Origin: Symploca sp. SIO2E6 | Lineage (GTDB): Bacteria > Cyanobacteriota > Cyanobacteriia > Cyanobacteriales > Coleofasciculaceae | DNA length: 32,622 bases | Direction of reading: 5' to 3' | NCBI GenBank assembly: GCA_010672425.1 | Contig: JAAHGR010000016.1 | Span: 20,410 to 53,031, forward strand | Shown here: positions 26,321 through 32,622 of the stretch, piece by piece | Layout: each line of letters starts with the position of its first letter | Position numbering within the stretch: the stretch's first letter is position 1 | Position numbers and translations under genes: made by a program | Notes under the pieces: generated by a model | The model's database searches: none | What the model was told of the DNA's origin: nothing | Seen by the model: the letters and a program-made list of their open reading frames with translations, nothing else

Positions 26321-26679
26321 AGTTTTTAGCAGATATGGGAATTTCTCTTCGCACGGTAGCTTGGTTGCGGGATGCTGGCCATGAAATCGTCCATCTGCGT
26401 GAGCAAGGTTTGCAGAAGCTACCCGATGAGAGAATTTTAGCCAAAGCTCGGAACGAGGGGCGGGTTGTGTTAACTGTAGATTTGGATTTTAGTCAATTGT
26501 TAGCGATGAGTGGGGAATCTTTACCTAGTGTGATTTTATTTAGACTAGGCAACGAAAATTATAACCTGATTAACCAACGTTTGAGCGAGGTTGTTGGTCA
26601 ATGTACAGAGGATTTAGAGGCAGGAGCCATTATTTCCGTGAGTGATGAAGCCTTCCGAGTGAGGCGCTTGCCGATATGA
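26317..26679 (+). CDS. DUF5615 PIN-like protein, probable toxin
   Basis: This 120-residue protein matches the DUF5615/Mut7-C-like PIN-fold family. Acidic residues expected at the nuclease centre are visible: D6 (FLADMGISL), the DER of LPDERILAKA, and TVDLDFSQLL. It overlaps the DUF433 gene by four bases. The pair is a predicted type II toxin-antitoxin module in which the toxin would be an RNase; activity has not been shown for most members. Confidence 0.87.
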   Translation: MKFLADMGISLRTVAWLRDAGHEIVHLREQGLQKLPDERILAKARNEGRVVLTVDLDFSQLLAMSGESLPSVILFRLGNENYNLINQRLSEVVGQCTEDLEAGAIISVSDEAFRVRRLPI

Positions 26680-26691
26680 TGAGTACAACTT

Positions 26692-26732
26692 GTCAATTGT
26701 TAAATTGTTAAATTGTTGAATTGTTGAATTGC
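26692..26732. repeat. STRR (TTAAATTG/TTGAATTG)n
   Basis: About five octamer-like units lie directly after the DUF5615 gene. Confidence 0.7.
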
Positions 26733-26749
26733 TTGCTTGCGATCGCCTG

Positions 26750-26816
26750 TAGGGACGGGTAAGCGTGATAATTTAGGCCATTTCACCAAAATATTGTGAG
26801 CAAAACCCGCCCTGCC
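26750..26816. repeat. GGGACGGGT ... AAACCCGCCC dispersed palindromic repeat, copy 2
   Basis: GTAGGGACGGGT through CAAAACCCGCCCTG, with the shared internal block CAAAATATTG (CAAATATTGGG in copy 1 at 21736-21804). Confidence 0.65.
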
Positions 26817-26876
26817 ATAACCTCCCGGTTAAGTCAACCTATCCTCAGATTACTGGTTAAAGAGATTACCATCAAT

Positions 26877-26940
26877 GTTAAGGGCGCAAGCATTGTTAAG
26901 GGCGCAAGCATTAAGGGCGCACGTCGGTGCGCCCCTACGT
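26877..26940. repeat. GTTAAGGGCGCA repeat with GGGCGCAC hairpin, copy 2
   Basis: Three related units end in GGGCGCAC-GTCG-GTGCGCCC at 26915-26934, then CCTACGTTTT, the same cassette as that after tRNA-Pro. Confidence 0.8.
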
Positions 26941-26995
26941 TTTGGTTCACCAAATTCGCCTAAACCCTTCCGGCTCATATGTTAGATTTAAGTGT

Positions 26996-27283
26996 ATGAA
27001 GTTCAAGTGGGATGAACGTAAAAACCAAAGCAACCTTGCCAAGCATGGGTTTAACTTTACTGATGCTTTCCGTATATTCAACTTACCTATGCTTGTTGAG
27101 TTGGATGATCGCAATGATTATGGTGAAGATCGATGGATTGGTATTGGTTTACTGGATGGACGAGTGGTAATTGTTGTCTACACGGAACCTAATCAGGAAA
27201 CCATTCGTGTTATTTCACTACGAAAGGCACTGTCTTATGAACGCAGACGCTATGAAGAATACCTCAAGAACCGATTGGGCTAG
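26996..27283 (+). CDS. brnT: BrnT family toxin
   Basis: The protein is 95 residues from ATG 26996; the longer track start at 26927 lies inside a hairpin repeat and is rejected. BrnT is a RelE-like ribonuclease that cleaves RNA and arrests growth. Family features are FKWDERKNQSNLAKHGFNF at the N-terminus, DDRNDYGEDRWIGIGLLDGR in the middle and the catalytic-region RVISLRKALSYERRRYEEY at the C-terminus. The brnA-like gene overlaps its 3' end, giving the standard toxin-first order. Confidence 0.9.
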   Translation: MKFKWDERKNQSNLAKHGFNFTDAFRIFNLPMLVELDDRNDYGEDRWIGIGLLDGRVVIVVYTEPNQETIRVISLRKALSYERRRYEEYLKNRLG

Positions 27284-27545
27284 AATTGATGCAATGAACG
27301 ACGAAGATATTGATACATCAGATATTCCACCATTATCAGAGGAGTTTTTTGCTAAGGCGCAATTGCGAATGCCATTGTCGGCAGTAACGACAACAGTCCA
27401 AGTCGATCCAGAGACTTTTGCCTGGTTTCAGGCACAGGGAGAAACGGCTCAACAGCAAATGTCTGTAGCTTTAAGGATTTATGCAGAGGCACACAAAGTC
27501 TATCGAGCATCTGGAACAAAACCGGCATCACAGACGGCGGATTAG
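27237..27545 (+). CDS. brnA: BrnA-like antitoxin
   Basis: This is the antitoxin partner of BrnT, which neutralises the toxin and represses the operon through a ribbon-helix-helix region. From ATG 27237 it has 102 residues; ATG 27252 (MKNTSRTDWARID) is equally plausible. It contains the family segment DEDIDTSDIPPLSEEFFAKA and the C-terminal TTVQVDPETFAWFQAQG, then ALRIYAEAHK. It overlaps brnT by about 47 bases (32 with the second start), so co-translation is likely. Confidence 0.85.
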   Translation: MNADAMKNTSRTDWARIDAMNDEDIDTSDIPPLSEEFFAKAQLRMPLSAVTTTVQVDPETFAWFQAQGETAQQQMSVALRIYAEAHKVYRASGTKPASQTAD

Positions 27546-27739
27546 ATGTTTAATGTTGCCTGTCATCGAGAAAGAGAGTGAGCCAAGGCTGTTGAATTAG
27601 CTTATCAGGAAGCTCAATGGTAATTTGCACAGTTCAAGAGAATTGGGAAGAGTAACTTACTTTTTCCACTCTCATTGTAGCATTTCAGTTGTTTCACCAA
27701 TTACTAGGCTAGCGATCGCATTTATTCTAATTGAAAATT
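27546..27739. other. Non-coding stretch after brnA
   Basis: No gene is supported. A HIP1 site lies at 27712-27719. The 125-residue track ORF starting at 27625 does not resemble a protein and runs into the CRISPR leader candidate. Confidence 0.5.
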
Positions 27740-28002
27740 TACTGATTTTACTGATAATGCTCAATCGCGCCAAATTGCATCCTCATATTTGCCAAAGTCT
27801 TATCTTATCTAGCTTTGAGGGCAATTTTCATACCCTAATCTACACACCTCGGCAAATCGCTGAAACCCTCATTCTTTCGTTGATGTGTGTCGATGCCTTG
27901 CTGGGAAAGAATTTGAGGGGTGTATTTTTTCCATTTTTGGGCAAGATGTGTTACTATAATCAGAGGTGTGTAGATTTGACGGCTAAAACCCTTACTGGGT
28001 AA
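27740..28002 (+). promoter_or_regulatory. Probable CRISPR leader
   Basis: This A/T-rich, non-coding stretch has leader-like blocks I recall from cyanobacterial arrays: CAAATCGCTGAAACCCT near 27855 and GACGGCTAAAACCCTTACTG at the end. CTACACACCTC (near 27841) is repeated inverted as GAGGTGTGTAG (near 27963). A TATAAT box sits at 27955-27960 (TTACTATAAT), pointing toward the array. The recall-based part needs a search. Confidence 0.5.
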
Positions 28003-28121
28003 TATCAAGTCCGGATAATTACTTATAATTCCCGGATACCTTGCAACCTTCTTTCTTCCCTCCTGCCTCCTGCCTCCTGCCTTGTTGCAACCAAAGTGTA
28101 AGTATTCAACCGGACATGATA
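28003..28121. mobile_element. Miniature inverted-repeat element between CRISPR leader and array
   Basis: The ends TATCAAGTCCGG and CCGGACATGATA are near-perfect inverted repeats flanked by TA, with further imperfect pairing inside (ATTACTTA / TAAGTATT). The interior holds a CTCCTGC heptamer repeat and two TTGCAACC sequences. There is no coding capacity. IS630/Tc1-type ends are likely. Confidence 0.65.
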
Positions 28122-28141
28122 TAAGGTCTCTCAGACGAACT

Positions 28142-28375
28142 CCCTACCGGTTGGGTTAAATCGGATTAGTTGGAAACCGTAGACGGTCATAGACCTTGTT
28201 ACGCTGTTGACCCTACCGGTTGGGTTAAATCGGATTAGTTGGAAACGCTTGAGGTATTCGAGATCCCTCCGATAAGAACAGACCCTACCGACTGGGTTAA
28301 ATCGGATTAGTTGGAAACTTTTTCAGCTTATCAAGTTCACGCAGTAGGCGGTAACCCTACCGACTTGGTTAAATC
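28142..28375 (+). CRISPR. Orphan CRISPR mini-array, three repeats plus a degenerate terminal repeat
   Basis: The 36-base repeat begins CCCTACCGGTTGGGTTAAAT and ends ATTAGTTGGAAAC. Full copies are at 28142-28177, 28211-28246 and 28283-28318 (the third with CCGACTGGG). A fourth, at 28355-28375, is mutated and loses its 3' half. Spacers are unique: 33, 36 and 36 bases. The GGAAAC end and CCC/GGG stem resemble cyanobacterial repeats ending in GAATGGAAAC. Decay at the right end fits a leader on the left. No cas gene is in the window. Confidence 0.88.
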
Positions 28376-28403
28376 TCAGATCTTGCACCATTCTCGATAA
28401 CCC

Positions 28404-28497
28404 GCCAGGGGTTCAAACCCCTGGCTAATAGCTAAAGTCGTCTAAAGACGACTGGGTAAGAGTTTCAGTCCACTTAAGTGGACTTTAGCTATTAGCC
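28404..28497. repeat. Multi-hairpin dispersed repeat beside the CRISPR array
   Basis: Three hairpins lie in a row: GCCAGGGGTT/AACCCCTGGC, AGTCGTCT/AGACGACT and AGTCCACT/AGTGGACT. The last two are enclosed by GGCTAATAGCTAAAGTC with GACTTTAGCTATTAGCC (17 bp, perfect), so the RNA or DNA can fold into a branched structure. The remaining bases to 28604 show no gene. Confidence 0.8.
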
Positions 28498-28604
28498 CAG
28501 AGTTTAAAGATGTTGTTGGCGAATTAAGAGGGGGTGAAACCCCTTCACTTTGTTCAAGTTCTGAATTGATAAGACTTTTAGCGCTTTGTCCAATAATGAA
28601 AGAC

Positions 28605-29333
28605 CTAACATCGTTGATCTAAACCAATAACTGCTACCCAATTACTTTGGGCTTCACCTCGTTTTCCCTCTGCCCACAAAGCAGCAGTTAGTGCTGCTCT
28701 GACATCGGGAAATTGGGGATATTGGCGAATGAGTTGACGCATAGTACGTATAGCTGCTTTCTTCTCCCCAATTTGATAGAGTGCTAGAGCATAGTTAGCG
28801 CGAGCCAAGGCAAAATTCGGAGCCAACTCAGCTGCGGTTTGGTAATTAGCGATCGCTTTTTGCCATTTTCCCATTCCTGCTTGAGCATTACCTAAATTAT
28901 TGTAAGCCATGGCATCCTTGGGGTTAAGTTCGAGTACCCGTTGGTAATCAGCAATTGCCTCTTCCCATCTTCTTTGTCCTTCATAAGCCGCACCGCGATT
29001 GAGATAAGGATCAGCGGCTGTTGGTGCTAATTCTATAGCTCGATTAAAATCAGCAACTGCTGCTTCTAGCTGATTCTGACCTACCCGAGAAATCCCCCGG
29101 TTACTCCAACCTACAGGATTTTCTGGCACAAGTTCAATTAGTTGACTCCAGTAATCTTCAGCACCAGAAAAATCACCTCTGTCTGTAGCCGCAAATGCTT
29201 CTTGTCTCAACTCATTTAGTTGTTGAATCTGAGCCTTACTCCAATTTTGGATCTGCACTTCCTGTGCTATGGCCTGCTCAGTCGAGCACCACACTAAAAG
29301 TATACAAATTAAGGTTATAATGGAGCGAATCAT
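28605..29333 (-). CDS. Exported tetratricopeptide repeat protein
   Basis: The protein has 242 residues. The N-terminus MIRSIITLICILLVWCSTEQ is a signal sequence, perhaps a lipoprotein signal with Cys16, although the box is not a clean LxxC. From about residue 40 to 235 it is five to six TPR units, for example NPVGWSNRGISRVGQNQLEA, DPYLNRGAAYEGQRRWEEAI and DAMAYNNLGNAQAGMGKWQK. TPR domains bind partner proteins; in cyanobacteria such lumenal or periplasmic proteins often help assemble photosystems or pili, but nothing here specifies the partner. A TAGATTT repeat sits just upstream of the start codon. Confidence 0.85.
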   Translation of the reverse strand: MIRSIITLICILLVWCSTEQAIAQEVQIQNWSKAQIQQLNELRQEAFAATDRGDFSGAEDYWSQLIELVPENPVGWSNRGISRVGQNQLEAAVADFNRAIELAPTAADPYLNRGAAYEGQRRWEEAIADYQRVLELNPKDAMAYNNLGNAQAGMGKWQKAIANYQTAAELAPNFALARANYALALYQIGEKKAAIRTMRQLIRQYPQFPDVRAALTAALWAEGKRGEAQSNWVAVIGLDQRC

Positions 29334-29334
29334 A

Positions 29335-29376
29335 ATAGATTTTAGATTTTAGATTTTAGATTTTAGATTTTAGAAT
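29335..29376. repeat. STRR (TAGATTT)n directly upstream of the TPR gene
   Basis: Five to six copies of TTTTAGA begin within three bases of the start codon, the same arrangement as in front of glmS. Confidence 0.85.
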
Positions 29377-29408
29377 TGAATCAATTACTCATTACTTGCA
29401 TCGCTATT

Positions 29409-29615
29409 TTAAGCAATCTGTAATATTTTTGGGTCTGGCAGTGGTTTTCCTGTCTGCTCATAACCATAGATCAGATCTTCTAAAACTTCCTTAGCATTTT
29501 CCAAAGCTTCTTCATAGGTTTCACCATGAGTGCGTGCGTAGTCTCCCCACTCTGGTAAACTTGCAACATAAGCCTCATCCGGGTCAGACCACTGAATTAA
29601 AATGCTGTATTTCAT
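29409..29615 (-). CDS. hicB: HicB family antitoxin
   Basis: This 68-residue HicB-like protein has the typical partial-RNase-H fold pattern: MKYSILIQWSDPDEAYVASL, then PEWGDYARTHGETYEEALEN and AKEVLEDLIYGYEQTGKPLP. It would neutralise the HicA RNase. It lacks a C-terminal DNA-binding extension, as do other short HicB proteins. Its ATG lies two bases after the hicA-like stop codon, so the pair is a normal toxin-antitoxin operon in layout. Confidence 0.9.
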   Translation of the reverse strand: MKYSILIQWSDPDEAYVASLPEWGDYARTHGETYEEALENAKEVLEDLIYGYEQTGKPLPDPKILQIA

Positions 29616-29617
29616 GC

Positions 29618-29836
29618 TTATTCTCCTTGCTGCATCTGTTCTAAATCTTTGAGTGCTACAGTGACTTGTTGTTCTTGGTAGGGCTTTGCATCACTACTAT
29701 CCTTACCAGATAAAACAATCGGCTCTGACAAAAGTTTATGAACCCAATAGGAATGACTGCCTTTGCCACGCTTTGGTAAAAGCGTAAATCCGGCTTGTTG
29801 TAGTAGTTGCTTCAGTTTCCTGACTTTTTTAGGTAT
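29618..29836 (-). CDS. hicA: HicA-like toxin reading frame lacking a canonical start codon
   Basis: This frame is missing from the ORF track. Read on the minus strand from ATA it encodes 72 residues: IPKKVRKLKQLLQQAGFTLL, then PKRGKGSHSYWVHK, LSEPIVLSGKDSSDAKPYQE and QQVTVALKDLEQMQQGE. GKGSHSYWVH is the HicA double-stranded-RNA-binding-fold signature with the catalytic His. Homologues normally begin MPKK, so ATA stands where ATG is expected. The upstream in-frame codons are GGG, GTT and then TGA, and an out-of-frame ATG gives only five codons. It is either silenced by an ATG-to-ATA change or weakly started from AUA or CUG (codon 8). Confidence 0.7.
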   Translation of the reverse strand: MPKKVRKLKQLLQQAGFTLLPKRGKGSHSYWVHKLLSEPIVLSGKDSSDAKPYQEQQVTVALKDLEQMQQGE

Positions 29837-29894
29837 CCCAACTCATTAACTTAGAATTGATTATTATAGCAGTTCTTACATCTGCGAGATACAT

Positions 29895-29928
29895 CCAATT
29901 CCCAATTCCCAATTCCCAATTCCCAATT
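29895..29928. repeat. Heptamer STRR (CCCAATT)n abutting the ruvB stop
   Basis: Four copies run up to the ruvB stop codon on the opposite strand. Confidence 0.88.
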
Positions 29929-31009
29929 AATACCCCAAATGTTTCCTCGCTGCCGCCGTTGCTACCCTACCACGAGGAGTTCGATGTAGATAACCAATCT
30001 GTAATAAATAAGGTTCATACACCTCCTCAATCGTTTGAGCATCTTCTCCTGTCGCCGATGCCACAGCTTCTAAACCCACAGGTCCCCCATTAAACTGTTC
30101 AATCATCACACTGAGTACTAATCGGTCAGTCCAATCTAAACCTTGGGGGTCTACATTGAAAACTTCCATCGCTTCCGCTGCAATTTCCTGATTAATTGGT
30201 GCCAACCCTTTTACTTGAGCATAATCCCGTACCCGCCTCAGTAGTCGGTTAGCAATCCGAGGAGTGCCACGGGAGCGGCGAGCAATTTCCTCGGCACCAT
30301 CGACATTCAGGGGCACCTTGAGCAACTCCGCTGTCCGTTGTACAATCAAACTCAGTTCATCCGGCTCATAAAAACGCAAGCGTTGAATTAAACCAAAGCG
30401 ATCGCGTAAGGGTGAAGTCAAAGAACCTACTTTGGTAGTAGCCCCTACCAGGGTAAATTTAGGTAGAGGGATACTGCGAGTACGAGCAGTCTGGCCTTTA
30501 CCAATAGTAATATCTAAGCGATAGTCTTCCATCGCTGGGTAGAGTAATTCTTCACTCATCCGAGAAAGGCGATGGATTTCGTCAATAAATAGTATGTCTC
30601 CCGGTTTAAGATTAACGAGAATACCCACAATATCTCGTGGACGCTCCAAAGCTGGTGCTGCGGTAATTTTACAATTAACCTCCATCTCCGTTGCCAAAAT
30701 CAGCGACATGGTAGTTTTACCCAAGCCTGGGGGACCGTATAATAACAGGTGATCCATGGCCTCGTTTCTCGCTTTGGCTGCTTGGATAGCAATTTCCAAG
30801 ACTCCCTTCAATTCCTTCTGACCAATATAGTCTGCTAAACGCTGAGGTCTAATACCTTCTTCTTGATTACCAGTTTCCTCCGCCGTAGCAGTTGCCTGCA
30901 ACAAGTCAACATCATTTTCTGTCTGACGCTGAGGACGACGGCTCCTTTTTTTCTTGCTTTGCTGTTTTTTCCCACCTTCCTGGGGTTGTTGATTTCTAAC
31001 GATTGCCAT
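29927..31009 (-). CDS. ruvB: Holliday junction DNA helicase RuvB
   Basis: RuvB is the hexameric AAA+ motor that, with RuvA, drives branch migration of Holliday junctions. The 360-residue protein has Walker A GPPGLGKT at 92-99, Walker [13 protein letters not shown] at 138-149, sensor region [18 protein letters not shown] and the C-terminal winged-helix segment [20 protein letters not shown]. The N-terminal ~50 residues are a Lys/Arg/Gln-rich, probably disordered, extension typical of cyanobacterial RuvB. No ruvA is nearby. The stop codon touches a CCCAATT repeat, and a TTTAGAA repeat precedes the start. Confidence 0.96.
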   Translation of the reverse strand: MAIVRNQQPQEGGKKQQSKKKRSRRPQRQTENDVDLLQATATAEETGNQEEGIRPQRLADYIGQKELKGVLEIAIQAAKARNEAMDHLLLYGPPGLGKTTMSLILATEMEVNCKITAAPALERPRDIVGILVNLKPGDILFIDEIHRLSRMSEELLYPAMEDYRLDITIGKGQTARTRSIPLPKFTLVGATTKVGSLTSPLRDRFGLIQRLRFYEPDELSLIVQRTAELLKVPLNVDGAEEIARRSRGTPRIANRLLRRVRDYAQVKGLAPINQEIAAEAMEVFNVDPQGLDWTDRLVLSVMIEQFNGGPVGLEAVASATGEDAQTIEEVYEPYLLQIGYLHRTPRGRVATAAARKHLGY

Positions 31010-31015
31010 GATTTG

Positions 31016-31060
31016 GAATTTAAAATTTAGAATTTAGAATTTAGAATTGGGGAATTGGGA
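31016..31060. repeat. STRR (TTTAGAA)n then GGGAATT upstream of ruvB
   Basis: Four copies of TTTAGAA followed by GGGGAATTGGGAAT start about seven bases from the ruvB ATG. Confidence 0.82.
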
Positions 31061-31103
31061 ATAAAGTTTATCATGATCAGCGATAAACTTGGTTGTTGGG
31101 CAA

Positions 31104-31156
31104 TAACCAACAACAAACAACAAACAACAAACAACAAACAACCAACAACCAATAAC
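31104..31156. repeat. STRR (CAACAAA/CAACCAA)n forming the hisF leader
   Basis: A run of A/C-only heptamers ends at about 31156, within three bases of the hisF ATG. The same repeat forms the ctaE leader. Confidence 0.88.
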
Positions 31157-31158
31157 AA

Positions 31159-31935
31159 ATGCTAGCCAAAAGAATCTTACCTTGTCTGGATGTGAAAGCT
31201 GGACGAGTGGTCAAAGGAGTTAACTTCGTCAACCTTCAGGATGCTGGTGATCCCGTGGAGTTAGCACAAGCATATAACGATGCTGGTGCTGATGAACTGG
31301 TGTTTCTGGATATCACTGCTACCCATGAAGACAGAGATATTATCGTTGATGTGGTCTATCGCACAGCAGAACAGGTATTTATTCCTTTGACTGTGGGTGG
31401 TGGTATCCAATCCTTAGAAACTATTAAATTATTGTTAAGAGCAGGAGCGGATAAAGTCAGTATTAATTCGGCAGCTGTACGTAATCCTGACTTTGTTAAT
31501 CAAGCTAGCGATCGCTTCGGGAATCAGTGTATCGTGGTTGCTATTGATGCCAGACGTCGCCAAGACCCGAATAATCCCGGTTGGGATGTCTATGTGCGTG
31601 GAGGACGGCAAAACACTGGTATCGATGCGGTTTCTTGGGCTACAGAAGTGGAGCAAAGGGGAGCCGGGGAGTTGTTAATTACCAGTATGGATGCTGATGG
31701 AACTCAGGCAGGATATGACCTAGAGTTAACCCATACCATTGCCGAGCAAGTACAAATTCCGGTTATTGCTTCTGGTGGTGCTGGCAATTGTGCTCATATT
31801 TATGATGCCCTAACCCAGGGGAGAGCAGAAGCGGCACTTTTAGCCTCTCTTCTACATTATGGGCAGTTGAGTGTCTCAGAAATTAAAACTTACCTGGCTC
31901 GACACCAGGTTCCGGTCCGATTAACCACGAGCTGA
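31159..31935 (+). CDS. hisF: Imidazole glycerol phosphate synthase subunit HisF
   Basis: HisF is the cyclase subunit that, with the glutaminase HisH, forms imidazole glycerol phosphate and AICAR, linking histidine and purine synthesis. The 258-residue TIM barrel has the catalytic D11 ([14 protein letters not shown]) and D130 (VVAIDARR), the phosphate loops [10 protein letters not shown] and VIASGGAGN, and [13 protein letters not shown]. No hisH or other his gene is adjacent, as usual in cyanobacteria. The upstream region is a C/A tandem repeat. Confidence 0.97.
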   Translation: MLAKRILPCLDVKAGRVVKGVNFVNLQDAGDPVELAQAYNDAGADELVFLDITATHEDRDIIVDVVYRTAEQVFIPLTVGGGIQSLETIKLLLRAGADKVSINSAAVRNPDFVNQASDRFGNQCIVVAIDARRRQDPNNPGWDVYVRGGRQNTGIDAVSWATEVEQRGAGELLITSMDADGTQAGYDLELTHTIAEQVQIPVIASGGAGNCAHIYDALTQGRAEAALLASLLHYGQLSVSEIKTYLARHQVPVRLTTS

Positions 31936-32046
31936 AGATTCGTCCTTTCCGGAATTATTAACTTTTGTTGTGTAAGATGACAAAGTGGACAGTGTCTGCA
32001 ATATTTGTCACTGCTACAATAGGGAAAGTATTACATTTTGTAAATT

Positions 32047-32259
32047 ATGTTGATCGGTATTCTCATATTAGATGTTGTTCTAGTAGCTTGGGCATTGCAC
32101 CTGATGCAGGAAGCCTTTGATACCAAAGAATTCTCTCTGATGCTGGCTGGCACATTAGTAGCCATGTCGGCAGCTGCCATGTTAGTAGTCTATTTTCTGA
32201 TGGGTAGCTACATGGGCTATCTCACCCAAATGGCCCAATCCCCCAATCCGTTTTATTAA
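32047..32259 (+). CDS. Small two-helix membrane protein
   Basis: The 70-residue protein has two hydrophobic stretches, residues 1-19 (MLIGILILDVVLVAWALHL) and about 32-56 (LMLAGTLVAMSAAAMLVVYF), joined by a polar loop QEAFDTKEF. I do not recognise a named family. It looks like one of the many short conserved cyanobacterial membrane proteins. A TACAAT box at 32015-32020 precedes it by 26 bases. Confidence 0.65.
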   Translation: MLIGILILDVVLVAWALHLMQEAFDTKEFSLMLAGTLVAMSAAAMLVVYFLMGSYMGYLTQMAQSPNPFY

Positions 32260-32284
32260 AAGAAGGAAACAATAAATTGACAAC

Positions 32285-32313
32285 TTGACTAAATGCCGAC
32301 ATCAAGGCATGAT
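32285..32313 (+). promoter_or_regulatory. Possible tRNA-Ala promoter
   Basis: TTGACT and CATGAT are spaced by 17 bases, placing the transcript start about 8 bases before the tRNA. Confidence 0.4.
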
Positions 32314-32327
32314 AGAAAACGCAAGAC

Positions 32328-32400
32328 GGGGTTATAGCTCAGTTGGTAGAGCACCTCAATGGCATTGAGGGGGTCAGCGGTTCGAATCCGCTTAGCTCCA
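32328..32400 (+). tRNA. tRNA-Ala (anticodon GGC)
   Basis: This is a 73-base cloverleaf. The acceptor GGGGTTA pairs with TAGCTCC, including the G3-U70 pair that marks alanine tRNAs. The anticodon arm is CCTCA ATGGCAT TGAGG (GGC), and the T arm is AGCGG TTCGAAT CCGCT. The discriminator is A, and CCA is not encoded. Confidence 0.97.
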
Positions 32401-32574
32401 TAGTAAAATTATAGATTTGAGATTTACTCTCTTTGGTCACTGGTCATTAGTTATTACCCATTGGTGACAAGTTCAGGTAAAAATGCATTGTCAAGGGAGC
32501 TGGGGGAGCTGGGGAAGCTTGGGGAGGTGGGAAAGTAAGATACAAAAATTGGCATAATTTATTTCTTGGAGTTC

Positions 32575-32607
32575 CCTAACACCTAACACCTAACACCTAA
32601 CACCTAG
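32575..32607. repeat. Heptamer STRR (ACCTAAC)n at the right end
   Basis: Four to five copies of ACCTAAC. The preceding stretch, 32401-32574, contains GGTCATTAG-like and GGGGAGCTG repeats and no gene. Confidence 0.88.
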
Positions 32608-32622
32608 TTGAAGACTCTTTGA

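Noticed and set aside
26927-26995. Longer brnT start
   Set aside because: It lies within the GGGCGCAC hairpin repeat and adds residues absent from the BrnT family.
27625-28002. 125-residue plus-strand ORF
   Set aside because: It has no recognisable protein pattern, spans the AT-rich leader candidate including a TATAAT box, and stops at the miniature element; more likely chance.
28404-28497. The hairpin repeat as part of the CRISPR array
   Set aside because: It shares no sequence with the 36-base repeat and has its own nested symmetry.

Overview
The window is chromosomal DNA from a cyanobacterium, most likely a large-genome filamentous form of the Moorena/Coleofasciculus/Nostoc kind; the genus is a guess. 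Evidence: photosystem I psaC, a Tic22-like protein, a Ycf52-type acetyltransferase, about 15 copies of the HIP1 octamer GCGATCGC, and dense short tandem repeats (heptamer STRRs such as GGGAATT, TAATGAG, ACCTAAC, CAGGAGG) in almost every intergenic gap.

Layout. 1-5.5 kb: a GH3-type acyl-adenylating enzyme (-), an unknown protein carrying in-frame insertions of genomic repeats (+), a secreted aldose 1-epimerase (-) and a lone CheY-like receiver (-). 5.6-10.4 kb: an amidase (+) convergent with glmS (-), then psaC (-) and a two-ACT-domain protein (-). 10.5-14.6 kb: a GNAT acetyltransferase (+), tRNA-Pro(UGG), a tic22-prmC pair (+) and an LPG-synthase-like membrane protein (-). 14.6-21.3 kb: the respiratory terminal oxidase locus, with ctaA and ctaB (heme O and heme A synthesis) on the - strand, divergent from ctaC-ctaD-ctaE on the + strand. 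Beside ctaB sits a nested pair of miniature inverted-repeat elements and a solo IS200/IS605-like end. 21.3-25.6 kb: a long inverted-repeat region, an acetolactate-synthase-like ThDP enzyme (-), a small unknown protein (-), thioredoxin (-) and fabG (+).

25.6-29.9 kb is an accessory island made mostly of repeats and small selfish or defence modules: a DUF433/DUF5615 toxin-antitoxin-like pair, brnT-brnA, a probable CRISPR leader cut off by a miniature element from a three-repeat orphan CRISPR array, a three-hairpin repeat, a TPR lipoprotein or exported protein, and a hicA-hicB pair whose hicA has lost (or never had) a normal start codon. 29.9-32.6 kb returns to core genes: ruvB (-), hisF (+), a small two-helix membrane protein (+) and tRNA-Ala(GGC).

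No wholly new multi-gene system is evident. The most unusual signals are: the way tandem repeats form start-proximal leaders and stop-proximal codons of real genes; the repeat-invaded unknown protein at 2.2-3.6 kb; the disrupted CRISPR leader/array; the AUA-start hicA; and the nested miniature elements at 14.9-15.07 kb. All calls come from reading the sequence and recalled family knowledge; no database search was run.
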